DNA of 64,000 nucleotides from positions 1 to 64,000 of the forward strand of contig NZ_JAERLY010000008.1 of assembly GCF_018256155.1 (NCBI RefSeq). The letters are read 5' to 3'. The DNA comes from Gluconobacter sp. Dm-62. GTDB lineage: Bacteria; Pseudomonadota; Alphaproteobacteria; Acetobacterales; Acetobacteraceae. Shown here in pieces: positions 18,674 to 27,357 of this stretch (within the stretch, counting starts at the first letter, position 1; each line of letters starts with the position of its first letter). The notes below the pieces were generated by a model. That model saw only the letters and a list, made by a program, of their open reading frames with translations, made no database searches and was not told the DNA's origin. Position numbers and translations under genes: made by a program.

Positions 18674-20718
18674 GACAAAGGGGCGTAACGGGGGACAGGG
18701 TTCGCGTCCAGCAGAACATCCCAGTGCTTCAGGATCAGCTCCAGTTTTCCCAGAACCCGGCGCGCATCCATGCTTTCGCGCTGCAACCGACGCTCCTCGT
18801 CCAGCCCTTCATGCGATGGCTCGCCCGAGACCAGTCGCGCCCCTGCACACAGACGCAGCGCTCCCGCCGGACCGTCCAGCATCGGGTGCGGCACCGGCAC
18901 CGGCTGCCCCAGCACACAGAGCAGACTGCTTTCCCCTTCCGTCACCCAGGGCGACAGATCCGCATTCAGCCAGCGATGCAGCTTTCGCGCATCTTCCAGT
19001 GCGAGGGGCTGACCTGCTGCATGAGGATCTTGCACCAGAAAAGGCAGGATGGTCGGCACCGCATCCCACAGACCATCATCAAAAGGCGTTCCCATAGGTA
19101 GCATGCTCAGAGCCGGCCGGCTCTGCACCATGGCAACGGCCTCCGTCATGAACCGCGTCAGGCGACTGCGGATGACCGGATCGGGAAGCGCAAACAGCGC
19201 ATCCATTTCCGCAAGTGCTGCATACCAGCGCAAGGCAAGACCAATATTGTGACCATTATTAAGGGCCGAGGCATCCGCACCTTCCGGCCATTCGTCCCGG
19301 TTGCCATAAGCCCGAAGGCCCTTCGGAAGGGACAGGGACGGCAAACGACTGCGAATCCCGGGAGGAAGAAGAATGGCCCCACAGAAAGGAGGCCCGGTAA
19401 AGAACTTGGAGCCGGTCACCATGACCATGATCCCCTGCTCCACCCAGTCCGCCACCCGCGACGGACTCAGCCGCGCCTGACAGACATCGACAACGACGCT
19501 GAGCTGATCCCCCAGTTCGCTACACAACTCCCAGACAAGATCCATGTCCGGCGCCGCCAGACCTGTCTTGGACTGGTCCAGCCGATGCAGCAGCACCTGC
19601 CGCCCCTCAGCCGCCTCCCGCCGCACCAGTGCCGCACATTGCGCATTGATTTCAGCAACCAGTCGCGCAGTGCCGTCAGCGGCGCGGATATCAACACCGA
19701 TCAGCCGCGTCTCCGGCGAGAATCCTTCAATCACTTCGCCCTTGCCCACCAAGGTGGAACACGCACTATCCGTCGCGAAATGCCGCCCACAGGCCGCAAG
19801 AGGCACACCGCTGCCCGTTTCATCAGGCGCCAGAAGAATGGACGTCACCGGCCGCTGCGTTCCGGCTGCCACGAGCGCCAGAACGGCCAGTTCGCAGTCG
19901 GTCCCGGACGCAGACAGCAGAACCGCATCTTCCGGCAGGCCATAATGCGCACCGATCGCCTCGCGGGCCCGGCGCACGACACCTTCCTGCACCAGATCCG
20001 GGTCCTGCTTGGCCAGCAGCGCACTCATCATTGCGCGTCGTGCGGATTCTGCCCCCCCAAAACCCCGTTCGGACAACGACGAAGCCGTCGATGACCCAAA
20101 AGTGATCGCCCAGGGGCGGGGACGATGGGAGCTTGCATACCGGTTCAGCCCGGTACGCGGATCAACAGCCAGACGGGAATCCCCGCCGCCGCTCATCAAG
20201 GTCTCGGCAGGAGCCAGAACCGGCCAAAGGCGGGTGAGGACTCCGTGAAGCCGCTCAGCCTCATGCGGCGTGAGGGGCGGCAGTTCCGGCAGGAATGCGC
20301 TTAATGTCTCCCAGCTTTGCAGAAGAACCGATGCGTCCGGAACATCATCACTGAAAACCGCAAGCCAGGTCGGAAGCGGTGCCACCTCTCCCGCATCAAG
20401 CGCATGAAACAGCGCTGCCACGCGGGCTGCGGCAAAACTGGCCAGAAACGGATTAGCTCCCGGTTCAAGCAGGCGCATCAGTTCGATGGCATGGCGCAGA
20501 AAGGTCGGTGCAAGACGCGGCGCCTCAAGGCACAGGCTGCCCAGTTTGAGTGTCGCCGTTCGCAGACAGAAAGGCTCTCCTGGCTCCAGCGTTCCCTCAA
20601 CCCTGAACGGGAGCGGCAGTGACACATCCAGTATCGGGACCAGTCCGTCCGCAATTACCCGAAGATCGGGCCGCTCCAGGACATCCGTCAGGGAACGTGT
20701 CAAAGTATCAGCCAGCAT
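18670..20718 (-). CDS. Unrecognised PLP-dependent (fold type I) enzyme, 682 residues
   Basis: The centre has the signs of a fold-type-I PLP enzyme: SASGTDCELAVLAL (269-282) as the phosphate-binding turn, VVVDVCQARLSP with Asp411 as the pyridine-nitrogen partner, and VTGSKFFTGPPFCGAIL with Lys438 as the likely Schiff-base lysine. A conserved-looking segment DPRTGLNRYASSHRPRPW precedes it. Around 180 N-terminal and 150 C-terminal residues match no domain I know, so the protein is much longer than ordinary aminotransferases (about 400 residues). It starts at 20718 and overlaps the downstream phosphatase. It might be an aminotransferase, decarboxylase or lyase. The family assignment is structural inference only. 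Confidence 0.68.
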   Translation of the reverse strand: MLADTLTRSLTDVLERPDLRVIADGLVPILDVSLPLPFRVEGTLEPGEPFCLRTATLKLGSLCLEAPRLAPTFLRHAIELMRLLEPGANPFLASFAAARVAALFHALDAGEVAPLPTWLAVFSDDVPDASVLLQSWETLSAFLPELPPLTPHEAERLHGVLTRLWPVLAPAETLMSGGGDSRLAVDPRTGLNRYASSHRPRPWAITFGSSTASSLSERGFGGAESARRAMMSALLAKQDPDLVQEGVVRRAREAIGAHYGLPEDAVLLSASGTDCELAVLALVAAGTQRPVTSILLAPDETGSGVPLAACGRHFATDSACSTLVGKGEVIEGFSPETRLIGVDIRAADGTARLVAEINAQCAALVRREAAEGRQVLLHRLDQSKTGLAAPDMDLVWELCSELGDQLSVVVDVCQARLSPSRVADWVEQGIMVMVTGSKFFTGPPFCGAILLPPGIRSRLPSLSLPKGLRAYGNRDEWPEGADASALNNGHNIGLALRWYAALAEMDALFALPDPVIRSRLTRFMTEAVAMVQSRPALSMLPMGTPFDDGLWDAVPTILPFLVQDPHAAGQPLALEDARKLHRWLNADLSPWVTEGESSLLCVLGQPVPVPHPMLDGPAGALRLCAGARLVSGEPSHEGLDEERRLQRESMDARRVLGKLELILKHWDVLLDANPVPRYAPLS

Positions 20719-20914
20719 GCCTGCCCCTCCTGCCTCCGCACGCCTGTGGGATTAGCCCATCAATCCAGACAGCGCGAGAGGTGAAACCATTTCCCAAAAT
20801 GACCTGCCCGAAGGCTTAAGAAATGTTTCGTCGTTATTTGCGCTGTTTCAACAACGCTGTAAGATAAAACTGCTCTACCGGGGTCAGACCCCTGATCAAT
20901 ATCATGAGGTTCAA

Positions 20915-21970
20915 ATGCGGATTTTGCTGACAGGCGGCTGTGGTTTCATAGGATCGGCCGTCGTACGCCACCTGATCCGGAATACCGAACATTCGGTTTT
21001 GAATGTTGATTGCATGACTTATGCAGCGTCGGAAGACACTGTCAGTGAAGTCGCAGACGATCCCCGGTATTCCCACGCCCGCGCAAATATCGTGAATGGC
21101 GTGGAGATGCAGCGCCTGTTCGAGGAATACCGCCCGGACGCCGTCATGCATCTCGCTGCCGAAAGCCACGTGGACCGCTCGATCGACGGCCCCGGCGTTT
21201 TCATTCAGACAAATGTCGTCGGCACTTACTCCCTGCTTGAAGCCGCCCGGAAATACTGGAACACGCTGGGAGAAGCCGAAAAGAAGGCCTTCCGCTTCCA
21301 TCACATTTCCACGGACGAAGTCTTCGGCCATCTGGAGCCGAACGACCCGCCGTTTACGGAAACCACCCCGTACGATCCCCGCAGCCCGTATTCGGCATCC
21401 AAGGCCTCGTCCGACCATCTGGTCCGTGCCTGGTTCCACACCTATGGCCTGCCGACCTTCGTGACCAACACGACCAACAATTACGGCATCTGGCACTTCC
21501 CCGAGAAGCTGATCCCCCTGGTCACGATCAACGCCATCGAAGGCCGCGAACTTCCGGTTTATGGCAAAGGCGAGAACGTCCGTGACTGGCTGTTCGTCGA
21601 AGACCATGCCGAAGCACTGGTCCGCGCTGTCGAAATCGGCAAGCCGGGTGAAACCTATGCCATCGGCGCCCGCCAGCCCCGCACGAATCTTGAAGTCGTC
21701 AAGAAGATCTGCGCCGTCCTCGACGAGCTCCAGCCCGACCCGGCTGGCCCGCGCGAGCGCCTGATCCGCTTCGTCACCGACCGCCCCGGCCATGATTTCC
21801 GCTACGAGATCGACCCGTCCCACGCCGAGAAAGAACTCGACTGGAAAGCGACGCACGATTTCGAAAGCGGCATTCGCAAGACCGTTCAGTGGTATCTCGA
21901 CAACCGCGCCTGGTGGGAAGGAATCCGCTCCAAGCGCTATACAGGCCAGAGACTGGGAGCCAGCAAGTGA
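20915..21970 (+). CDS. rmlB: dTDP-glucose 4,6-dehydratase
   Basis: Second step of dTDP-L-rhamnose synthesis: NAD-dependent conversion of dTDP-glucose to the 4-keto-6-deoxy sugar. 351 residues. The NAD motif GGCGFIG is at 7-13, HISTDEVFG (active-site Thr/Asp/Glu) at 130-138, and the catalytic Tyr159-x3-Lys163 in [26 protein letters not shown] and [16 protein letters not shown] are family hallmarks. The ATG at 20915 is preceded by TGAGG. A 196-base gap upstream, divergent from the PLP gene, should hold the operon promoter. The stop overlaps the GTG start of rmlA. Confidence 0.97.
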   Translation: MRILLTGGCGFIGSAVVRHLIRNTEHSVLNVDCMTYAASEDTVSEVADDPRYSHARANIVNGVEMQRLFEEYRPDAVMHLAAESHVDRSIDGPGVFIQTNVVGTYSLLEAARKYWNTLGEAEKKAFRFHHISTDEVFGHLEPNDPPFTETTPYDPRSPYSASKASSDHLVRAWFHTYGLPTFVTNTTNNYGIWHFPEKLIPLVTINAIEGRELPVYGKGENVRDWLFVEDHAEALVRAVEIGKPGETYAIGARQPRTNLEVVKKICAVLDELQPDPAGPRERLIRFVTDRPGHDFRYEIDPSHAEKELDWKATHDFESGIRKTVQWYLDNRAWWEGIRSKRYTGQRLGASK

Positions 21971-22857
21971 GCACCATCGAAACAAAGCCCATGAAGGGCA
22001 TCATTCTCGCCGGCGGTTCAGGCACACGCCTCTATCCGATGACGCTCGCAGCTTCCAAGCAGCTGCTGCCGGTCTATGACAAGCCGATGATCTACTATCC
22101 GCTCGCCACGCTGATGCTGGCGGGAATCCGGGATATCATGATCATCACGACCCCGCATGACATGCCGCAGTTCCAGCGTCTTCTGGGCGACGGCTCGCAG
22201 TTCGGCGTGACGTTCGAATACCGCATCCAGCCGTCTCCGGACGGTCTGGCACAGGCATTCCTGATCGCCGAAGACTGGATTCAGGGTGCACCCTGCGCAC
22301 TGGCGCTGGGCGATAACCTGATCTTCTCCGAACATCTCGGCGTTCTGCTCCGCGCGGCCTCGAACCGCCCGCAGGGTGCCACGGTCTTCGCCTATCAGGT
22401 CCGTGATCCAGAGCGTTATGGCGTGGTCTCGTTCGACGAAAGCGGCCGGGCCCTGAAGGTCGAGGAAAAGCCAACCCATCCGGAATCCCACTGGGCCATT
22501 ACCGGACTGTATTTCTACGATCACCGCGTCGTCGACTTCGCCAAGAAGGTGAAGCCCAGCCCGCGCGGCGAACTGGAAATCACCGATCTCAACCGCATGT
22601 ATCTCGAAGAGGGCACCCTTCAGGTGGACCGTCTGGGCCGTGGCTGTGCATGGCTCGATGCCGGCATGCCCGATAGCCTGATGCAGGCAGGAACCTTCGT
22701 GCAGACCATCCAATCCCGTCAGGGCATGCTGGTTGGTTCTCCCGCCGAAGTGGCCTTCCGCAACAAATTCATCAACGCCGACCAGCTTCGCGAACATGCG
22801 AAGAAAATGGGCAAGACCGAACTGGGTCGTCTGCTTCTGGAACTGGCTGACAGCTGA
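21967..22857 (+). CDS. rmlA: Glucose-1-phosphate thymidylyltransferase
   Basis: First step of dTDP-L-rhamnose synthesis: glucose-1-phosphate plus dTTP to dTDP-glucose. The nucleotide-binding motif [11 protein letters not shown] and [18 protein letters not shown] are diagnostic. GTG at 21967 overlaps the rmlB stop and gives 296 residues. An ATG at 21991 (MKGIILAGG, 288 residues) is the common family start and may be used instead. The longer open frame inside rmlB is not real coding. A hairpin follows before rmlC. Confidence 0.96.
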   Translation: MSTIETKPMKGIILAGGSGTRLYPMTLAASKQLLPVYDKPMIYYPLATLMLAGIRDIMIITTPHDMPQFQRLLGDGSQFGVTFEYRIQPSPDGLAQAFLIAEDWIQGAPCALALGDNLIFSEHLGVLLRAASNRPQGATVFAYQVRDPERYGVVSFDESGRALKVEEKPTHPESHWAITGLYFYDHRVVDFAKKVKPSPRGELEITDLNRMYLEEGTLQVDRLGRGCAWLDAGMPDSLMQAGTFVQTIQSRQGMLVGSPAEVAFRNKFINADQLREHAKKMGKTELGRLLLELADS

Positions 22858-22867
22858 TTTTTTTTAC

Positions 22868-22913
22868 ATGGTTCCGGCTTTCCGCATCTCCTAGCAGCCG
22901 GAACCATCCTTTT
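22868..22913 (+). terminator. Hairpin between rmlA and rmlC
   Basis: Perfect 12-bp stem ATGGTTCCGGCT / AGCCGGAACCAT with a 16-base loop, then CCTTTT. It could be a weak or partial terminator that sets different levels of rmlBA and rmlCD. Confidence 0.55.
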
Positions 22914-22945
22914 CATGACAAATTTTCAAAGCAGGAATTCAGAGC

Positions 22946-23509
22946 ATGAAGGTCGAACGTCTTTCCATTCCAGAGGTCATTCTCGTCACGCCTCCCCGTT
23001 TTGGTGACAATCGCGGCTTCTTCTCCGAAACCTACAATGTGGACCGGATGAACGAAGCCGGCATCAATCTGCCCTTCGTTCAGGACAACCAGAGCCTGTC
23101 ACGCCAGAAAGGTGTTGTCCGCGGCCTGCACTGCCAGCTCGCACCCTACGAGCAGGGAAAGCTCGTGCGCGTCACACGCGGCGCCATCTGGGACGTCGCC
23201 GTGGACGCCCGCACGGGATCACCGACCTATGGCAAATGGGTCGGCGCAGAACTTTCCGCTGACAACTGGTCCCAGCTCTGGATTCCACCTGGCTTTCTGC
23301 ATGGCTTCGTGACCCTCGAAGAGAACACCGAAGTGCAGTACAAATGCACCTCGCTCTACAGCAAGGTCTCCGAGCGTGCGGTCATCTGGAACTGCCCGGA
23401 ACTGAAGATCGACTGGCCCGTTTCCGAAGCTGACGCTGTCCTGTCCGACAAGGATCTGATCGCGCCGCATTTCTCGGAAGCCAAGGGTTGGTTCCAGTAC
23501 GAAAAGTGA
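22946..23509 (+). CDS. rmlC: dTDP-4-dehydrorhamnose 3,5-epimerase
   Basis: Third step of rhamnose synthesis, a cupin-fold double epimerase, 187 residues. The family segments are PPRFGDNRGFFSETYN, VRGLHCQLAPYEQGKLVRV with the catalytic His, WDVAVD, and WIPPGFLHGFVTL. The following rmlD begins 2 bases after its stop, so rmlC and rmlD are coupled. Confidence 0.96.
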   Translation: MKVERLSIPEVILVTPPRFGDNRGFFSETYNVDRMNEAGINLPFVQDNQSLSRQKGVVRGLHCQLAPYEQGKLVRVTRGAIWDVAVDARTGSPTYGKWVGAELSADNWSQLWIPPGFLHGFVTLEENTEVQYKCTSLYSKVSERAVIWNCPELKIDWPVSEADAVLSDKDLIAPHFSEAKGWFQYEK

Positions 23510-23511
23510 GC

Positions 23512-24408
23512 ATGACGATGTCCAGCACAGGTCCCATTCTCGTCACGGGCGGCAACGGCCAGCTTGCGACGTCCCTTCAGAATCTCGGTAACGAGCGCAT
23601 CATCCGCGTCGGGCGGCCGGAATTCGATTTCGACCGCCCGGAGACGATCTCCGCCGCCGTCGAGAAGTACAAGCCGTCGGTTGTCGTCAATGCTGCGGCC
23701 TGGACGGCTGTGGATCTGGCCGAAACGGAAAAGGACGGTGCCGACCGCGCCAACAACACCGGCCCGGCAGCTCTCGCAGCGGCCTGCGCCAAGGCAGACA
23801 TCCCGTTCATCCATGTCTCGACCGATTACGTTTTCTCCGGTGACAAGGGCACACCCTACACCGAGGAAGACCCCACCTCTCCCGAGACGGTCTATGGCAG
23901 CACCAAGGCTGAAGGCGAACAGGCTGTCCTGACCGCCAACATCAAGAGCATCATCCTGCGTACGGCCTGGGTCTATTCCGCTCACGGCAAGAATTTCGTA
24001 CGCACCATGATCAACGCGGGTGCCAAGAATCCCGTGCTCAAGGTTGTTGGTGACCAGTCGGGCAATCCGACCAGCTCGGACGATCTGGCCGAAGCCATTC
24101 TCGCCATCATCGCCCTGCTCGAACGCGATGGCTGGAAGCCCCAATACAAGGGCATTTTCCATGCGAGCGGAACCGGTGAAACCACGTGGCACGGCCTGGC
24201 TGTTGCTGCTCTGGAAGAGGCCGCAAAGCACGGTCAGACCATGCCGCAGGTCAATGCCATCCGTACCGAAGACTGGCCCACCCCGGCCAAACGCCCGCAG
24301 GATTCCCGGATGGACAATTCCAAGCTCCATCGTATTTTCGGCGTAAAGATGCCAGACTGGCGCCACAGCGTGACGCGTATCGTTCACAAGCTGTTTTCCG
24401 AAGCCTGA
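23512..24408 (+). CDS. rmlD: dTDP-4-dehydrorhamnose reductase
   Basis: Final NAD(P)H-dependent step to dTDP-L-rhamnose. ATG at 23512 (MTMSSTGPILVTGG) is chosen over an in-frame TTG inside rmlC, giving 298 residues. The cofactor motif GGNGQLATSL, NAAAWTAVDLAE, HVSTDYVFSGDKG (catalytic Thr/Asp) and YGSTKAEGE (catalytic Tyr-x3-Lys) are all present. With rmlB, A and C the pathway is complete in one block. Confidence 0.96.
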   Translation: MTMSSTGPILVTGGNGQLATSLQNLGNERIIRVGRPEFDFDRPETISAAVEKYKPSVVVNAAAWTAVDLAETEKDGADRANNTGPAALAAACAKADIPFIHVSTDYVFSGDKGTPYTEEDPTSPETVYGSTKAEGEQAVLTANIKSIILRTAWVYSAHGKNFVRTMINAGAKNPVLKVVGDQSGNPTSSDDLAEAILAIIALLERDGWKPQYKGIFHASGTGETTWHGLAVAALEEAAKHGQTMPQVNAIRTEDWPTPAKRPQDSRMDNSKLHRIFGVKMPDWRHSVTRIVHKLFSEA

Positions 24409-24414
24409 ACGGCT

Positions 24415-24441
24415 GTTGCCCTCTCCCGGCGGGAGGGCAAC
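24415..24441 (+). terminator. Hairpin after rmlD
   Basis: GTTGCCCTC / GAGGGCAAC stem with a GC-rich loop, 7 bases after the rmlD stop, but without a T-run. It may only attenuate read-through into the glycosyltransferase gene. Confidence 0.4.
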
Positions 24442-24520
24442 CGACTATTCCTCCTCTTTACCGTTGCGTCCGAATGATCCCCTTTTCCCTTCTTTCGGCC
24501 TTACGCCCAGGTGCCGAAAC

Positions 24521-25459
24521 ATGACACAGAAAAGGCCGGAATCTGCCTGTCAGGTCGTTATTCTGCTCTCGCTCTATAATGGCGAAACCTATCTCGACGC
24601 GCAGCTCGCAAGCATTCTCGCCCAGACCCACCAGAACTGGACGCTCTACTGGCGCGATGACGCCTCGGGGGATTCCTCCCGGGAGCGGATGCGCGCCTTT
24701 GCCGAAGGCCCCGGACAGGGCCGGTGCGTGGAAATCACAGACCGTGACGGGCGTCTGGGTGTCGCAGGGTCCTACGCACATCTGCTCGATGCCGTGCCCG
24801 ACACCCCCTATGTCGCCTTCGCCGATCAGGACGACATCTGGGAGCCGCGGAAGCTGGCTTGGGCCATAGACGCAGTCGCACGCCGCCCAGCCCATAAGCC
24901 GACACTGTATTGCGCCCGGCAATATCTGACGAATGCGGATCTGGTGATCTTTCAGGAATCTACCCCCCTGCGCCGCAAACCCGATTTCCCAGCCGCTCTG
25001 ACGCAAAACATCGCAACTGGTCACACTGTGCTGCTGAATGCAGCAACACACCGCCTCCTGCGCAACAATCCGCCCCCCCCTTCAGTCCTGCATGACTGGT
25101 GGGCCTATCTCCTGACGACTGCAGCTGGCGGGGACGTCATTTTCGACAACCGCTGCGTCAGCTATTACCGCCAGCACGCCCACAACACCGTCGGCGCAAC
25201 CGGGTCTTTCATCAGACGGGCCTGGGCGGCCTGCCGCCGTGGACCGCACGTCTTCATGACGATCTTCCGCTCCAATGTGACATATCTGCTGAACCATCCG
25301 GAAAACCTGTCTGCTCCAGCCCTGCGCCTCCTGCAGACCATCACCGCAGCACGGACATTTCCCGCCCGGCTGCGCACGCTTGTCAGATACCCAGCCCTCC
25401 GACGACAGCGCTTCTCTGAGACCACGGTCTTCCGGATCTGGTTCCTGTTCTCACGTTAG
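24521..25459 (+). CDS. Family 2 glycosyltransferase, probably a rhamnosyltransferase-type enzyme
   Basis: 312 residues from the ATG at 24521 (MTQKRPES). The open frame further upstream overlaps the post-rmlD hairpin. The GT-A fold is shown by VVILLSLYNGETYLDAQLAS at the N-terminus, WRDDASGDSS, and the metal/nucleotide motif YVAFADQDDIWEPRKL. The C-terminal HDWWAYLL and CVSYYRQHAHN segments occur in the rhamnosyl/galactofuranosyl group. Lying directly after rmlBACD, it likely uses dTDP-rhamnose or a related donor in LPS or exopolysaccharide. That donor is an inference from context. Confidence 0.85.
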   Translation: MTQKRPESACQVVILLSLYNGETYLDAQLASILAQTHQNWTLYWRDDASGDSSRERMRAFAEGPGQGRCVEITDRDGRLGVAGSYAHLLDAVPDTPYVAFADQDDIWEPRKLAWAIDAVARRPAHKPTLYCARQYLTNADLVIFQESTPLRRKPDFPAALTQNIATGHTVLLNAATHRLLRNNPPPPSVLHDWWAYLLTTAAGGDVIFDNRCVSYYRQHAHNTVGATGSFIRRAWAACRRGPHVFMTIFRSNVTYLLNHPENLSAPALRLLQTITAARTFPARLRTLVRYPALRRQRFSETTVFRIWFLFSR

Positions 25460-25666
25460 AGATCTATCCCCGAGATTTGATAGCAGGGGATTTTCGCATG
25501 AATAGCGTGCGGCTCTCCCCCGAAAGCGCAAACAAAAAAAATCAAGCGACATGCTTGGGGAATTATCACCAGACTTGGTGTTTCCCTGACTTGATTAATG
25601 TTTGCCAATTAACGCCACGAACCAAACACAATAATTACAATAAAGACATTCTTTATGCGTAAAAAA

Positions 25667-26596
25667 TTATTTCGAAGTCCATCCAGAAAATAGTCTTCTT
25701 GTTTCTTTCATTATGCCATAGCACGGAGTGTATTTATAAATTACAGGCCTGATTATGGGATCAAGCCCAAAGCTAGCCAAGAATTTAGCACTCGAAACAC
25801 TCCCATATCCATCAAAATCCAGAATTTTTTCCATTGAAGAGGCCAGTTTTATACATTCCCATATCAATAATGAATTTGCTCCTGCATAAGAAAAACTCGT
25901 ATCTCTTGCTGATTGCCAGAAATACATAATATTTTCTCCCCATATTACAACTGACGCCGCAACCGGGATATTTCCATTGTATGCGACAATAGTTGCCAAC
26001 TGGTCTCTCAGAAGACATTCTCGACAAATTTCTTCTAATAATTTATAGTTGTGCGTGCTTTTTAAATTCCTTTGTTTTTTTGATAAGAAAATAAAGTAAT
26101 CAATTGAATTCTCAATTCGAATTTCCAATAATTTATCAGTAGTTCTAATTAAATTTCTGGTCTTTTGATCGAGATTATTCCATATTTCTTCTAAATTGAC
26201 ATTGAAATCATATTGGAATGTTGATTGATTGGATATGTTAAATCCCTCGAGTTCAAATGCAAAAAGTGTTTCATCATCAGGATCAAAAGACAATCTAAAA
26301 TTACTGTAGCTCGGCATGTTTTGAACCAGACCATCTACCAGACGTCGTATGTTTTGCCCTTTTTTAAAGGGTTTTGATTCTGGAATATTGAACTGGGGAG
26401 AAAGGGTTCTTGTATATGGGGGCATCACGATACCCGTCATGCCCAGATTTTTTGTTTTATATATTGGAAGATTTATATTTAATTTATTACCGTGACTATA
26501 ATTGATAAACTCGATTTTCCCTTCCGTCACACAATCAAGCCACCACTCCTCCATAAAAATACTGCTCTTTTTCATCATCCTGTTTCCGAAATGCAT
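25667..26596 (-). CDS. FemAB/GNAT-like acyltransferase in an AT-rich island
   Basis: 309 residues from ATG 26596, or about 302 from the ATG-ATG at 26578/26575. The C-terminal half has the pattern of the BioF2/FemAB-like acetyltransferase group: IVAYNGNIPVAASVVIWG, YAGANSLLIWECIKLA, then LDFDGYGSVSSAKFLASFG. Such proteins move acyl or aminoacyl groups to polysaccharide, peptidoglycan or lipid carriers. Composition is unlike the neighbours: the gene and its flanks are strongly AT-rich, with many Asn, Ile, Lys and Phe codons ending in A or T. This suggests horizontal acquisition at the edge of the polysaccharide locus. The acceptor is unknown. Confidence 0.72.
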   Translation of the reverse strand: MHFGNRMMKKSSIFMEEWWLDCVTEGKIEFINYSHGNKLNINLPIYKTKNLGMTGIVMPPYTRTLSPQFNIPESKPFKKGQNIRRLVDGLVQNMPSYSNFRLSFDPDDETLFAFELEGFNISNQSTFQYDFNVNLEEIWNNLDQKTRNLIRTTDKLLEIRIENSIDYFIFLSKKQRNLKSTHNYKLLEEICRECLLRDQLATIVAYNGNIPVAASVVIWGENIMYFWQSARDTSFSYAGANSLLIWECIKLASSMEKILDFDGYGSVSSAKFLASFGLDPIIRPVIYKYTPCYGIMKETRRLFSGWTSK

Positions 26597-26879
26597 TATT
26601 CACCGTTTCTAGATATTAACACAAAATTTCAAACATAATCTTAGTATGATAATTTTTATATTAACCGTTAAAAAGCAGTTATTGTGATGTCTATATCATT
26701 TTTCTAAGGCATTTTTTACCTTAACGGAGAAAGATTCTCTAACCAGAAAGATCAGATACATCATCTGTATTCTCATTTTCTGCCTCTGATGATTTTCCCA
26801 GCGCGGATCTTCGAGAAAATGGATGCGGACTCCCCCGTTCGTTCGTCTGCCAGACAATACAATTTCTGCTTTATTGATC

Positions 26880-27323
26880 TTAGGCCTCTAAACCTAGAAA
26901 CTGACGCATGGCTTCCATGAACGGTCCGTCCTGCGCCACACTGGACAGCCGCGCCGCATCGTAATCATAGACCGTCGTCGCCGGGCGGGTAGCCTTCTCC
27001 GGATCCTCGGACGCATAGCGCGGCACGATATGGGTGTGCAGGGACGGCGCCAGATTGCACCAGGTTTCGTAATTGATCCGCACCGCATCGGTCACGGCCA
27101 GCAGCGCATCCCCGACCGCCGCCATATCTGCCAGATACTGCGCCCGCGCTTCACCCTGAAGATCATTAATCGTCGGCACAACCGGATCGGCCAGAAGCTG
27201 GCAGTATCCCGGCAAAGGCTGTGTGTGACCGATCACCAGCCAACCCGATTTCATACGCCCGATAACAGAAGGGTTGCTGCCACATCGTGCGGCAGCAACC
27301 CTCTGAGCGATAACATCCGTCAT
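26880..27323 (-). CDS. HIT-family (histidine triad) protein with incomplete triad
   Basis: 147 residues. The C-terminal half carries NLAPSLHTHIVPRY, which aligns with the H-x-H-x-H-x-x triad of HIT nucleotide hydrolases. The first position is Ser instead of His, while the central (nucleophilic) and last His are kept. SGWLVIGHTQPLPGYCQLL resembles the upstream HIT strand. It is probably a nucleoside monophosphate hydrolase or transferase whose activity is not certain. It lies 34 bases before the end of the convergent-free sugar transporter gene on the same strand. Confidence 0.78.
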   Translation of the reverse strand: MTDVIAQRVAAARCGSNPSVIGRMKSGWLVIGHTQPLPGYCQLLADPVVPTINDLQGEARAQYLADMAAVGDALLAVTDAVRINYETWCNLAPSLHTHIVPRYASEDPEKATRPATTVYDYDAARLSSVAQDGPFMEAMRQFLGLEA

Positions 27324-27357
27324 GGTCAGTCCCCTTCTGCATGAAGGGGAAAGCGTA

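Noticed and set aside
25477-25662. 61-codon frame between the GT2 and FemAB-like genes
   Set aside because: It lies in AT-rich intergenic DNA, lacks a ribosome-binding site and has no recognisable sequence. Chance is likely.
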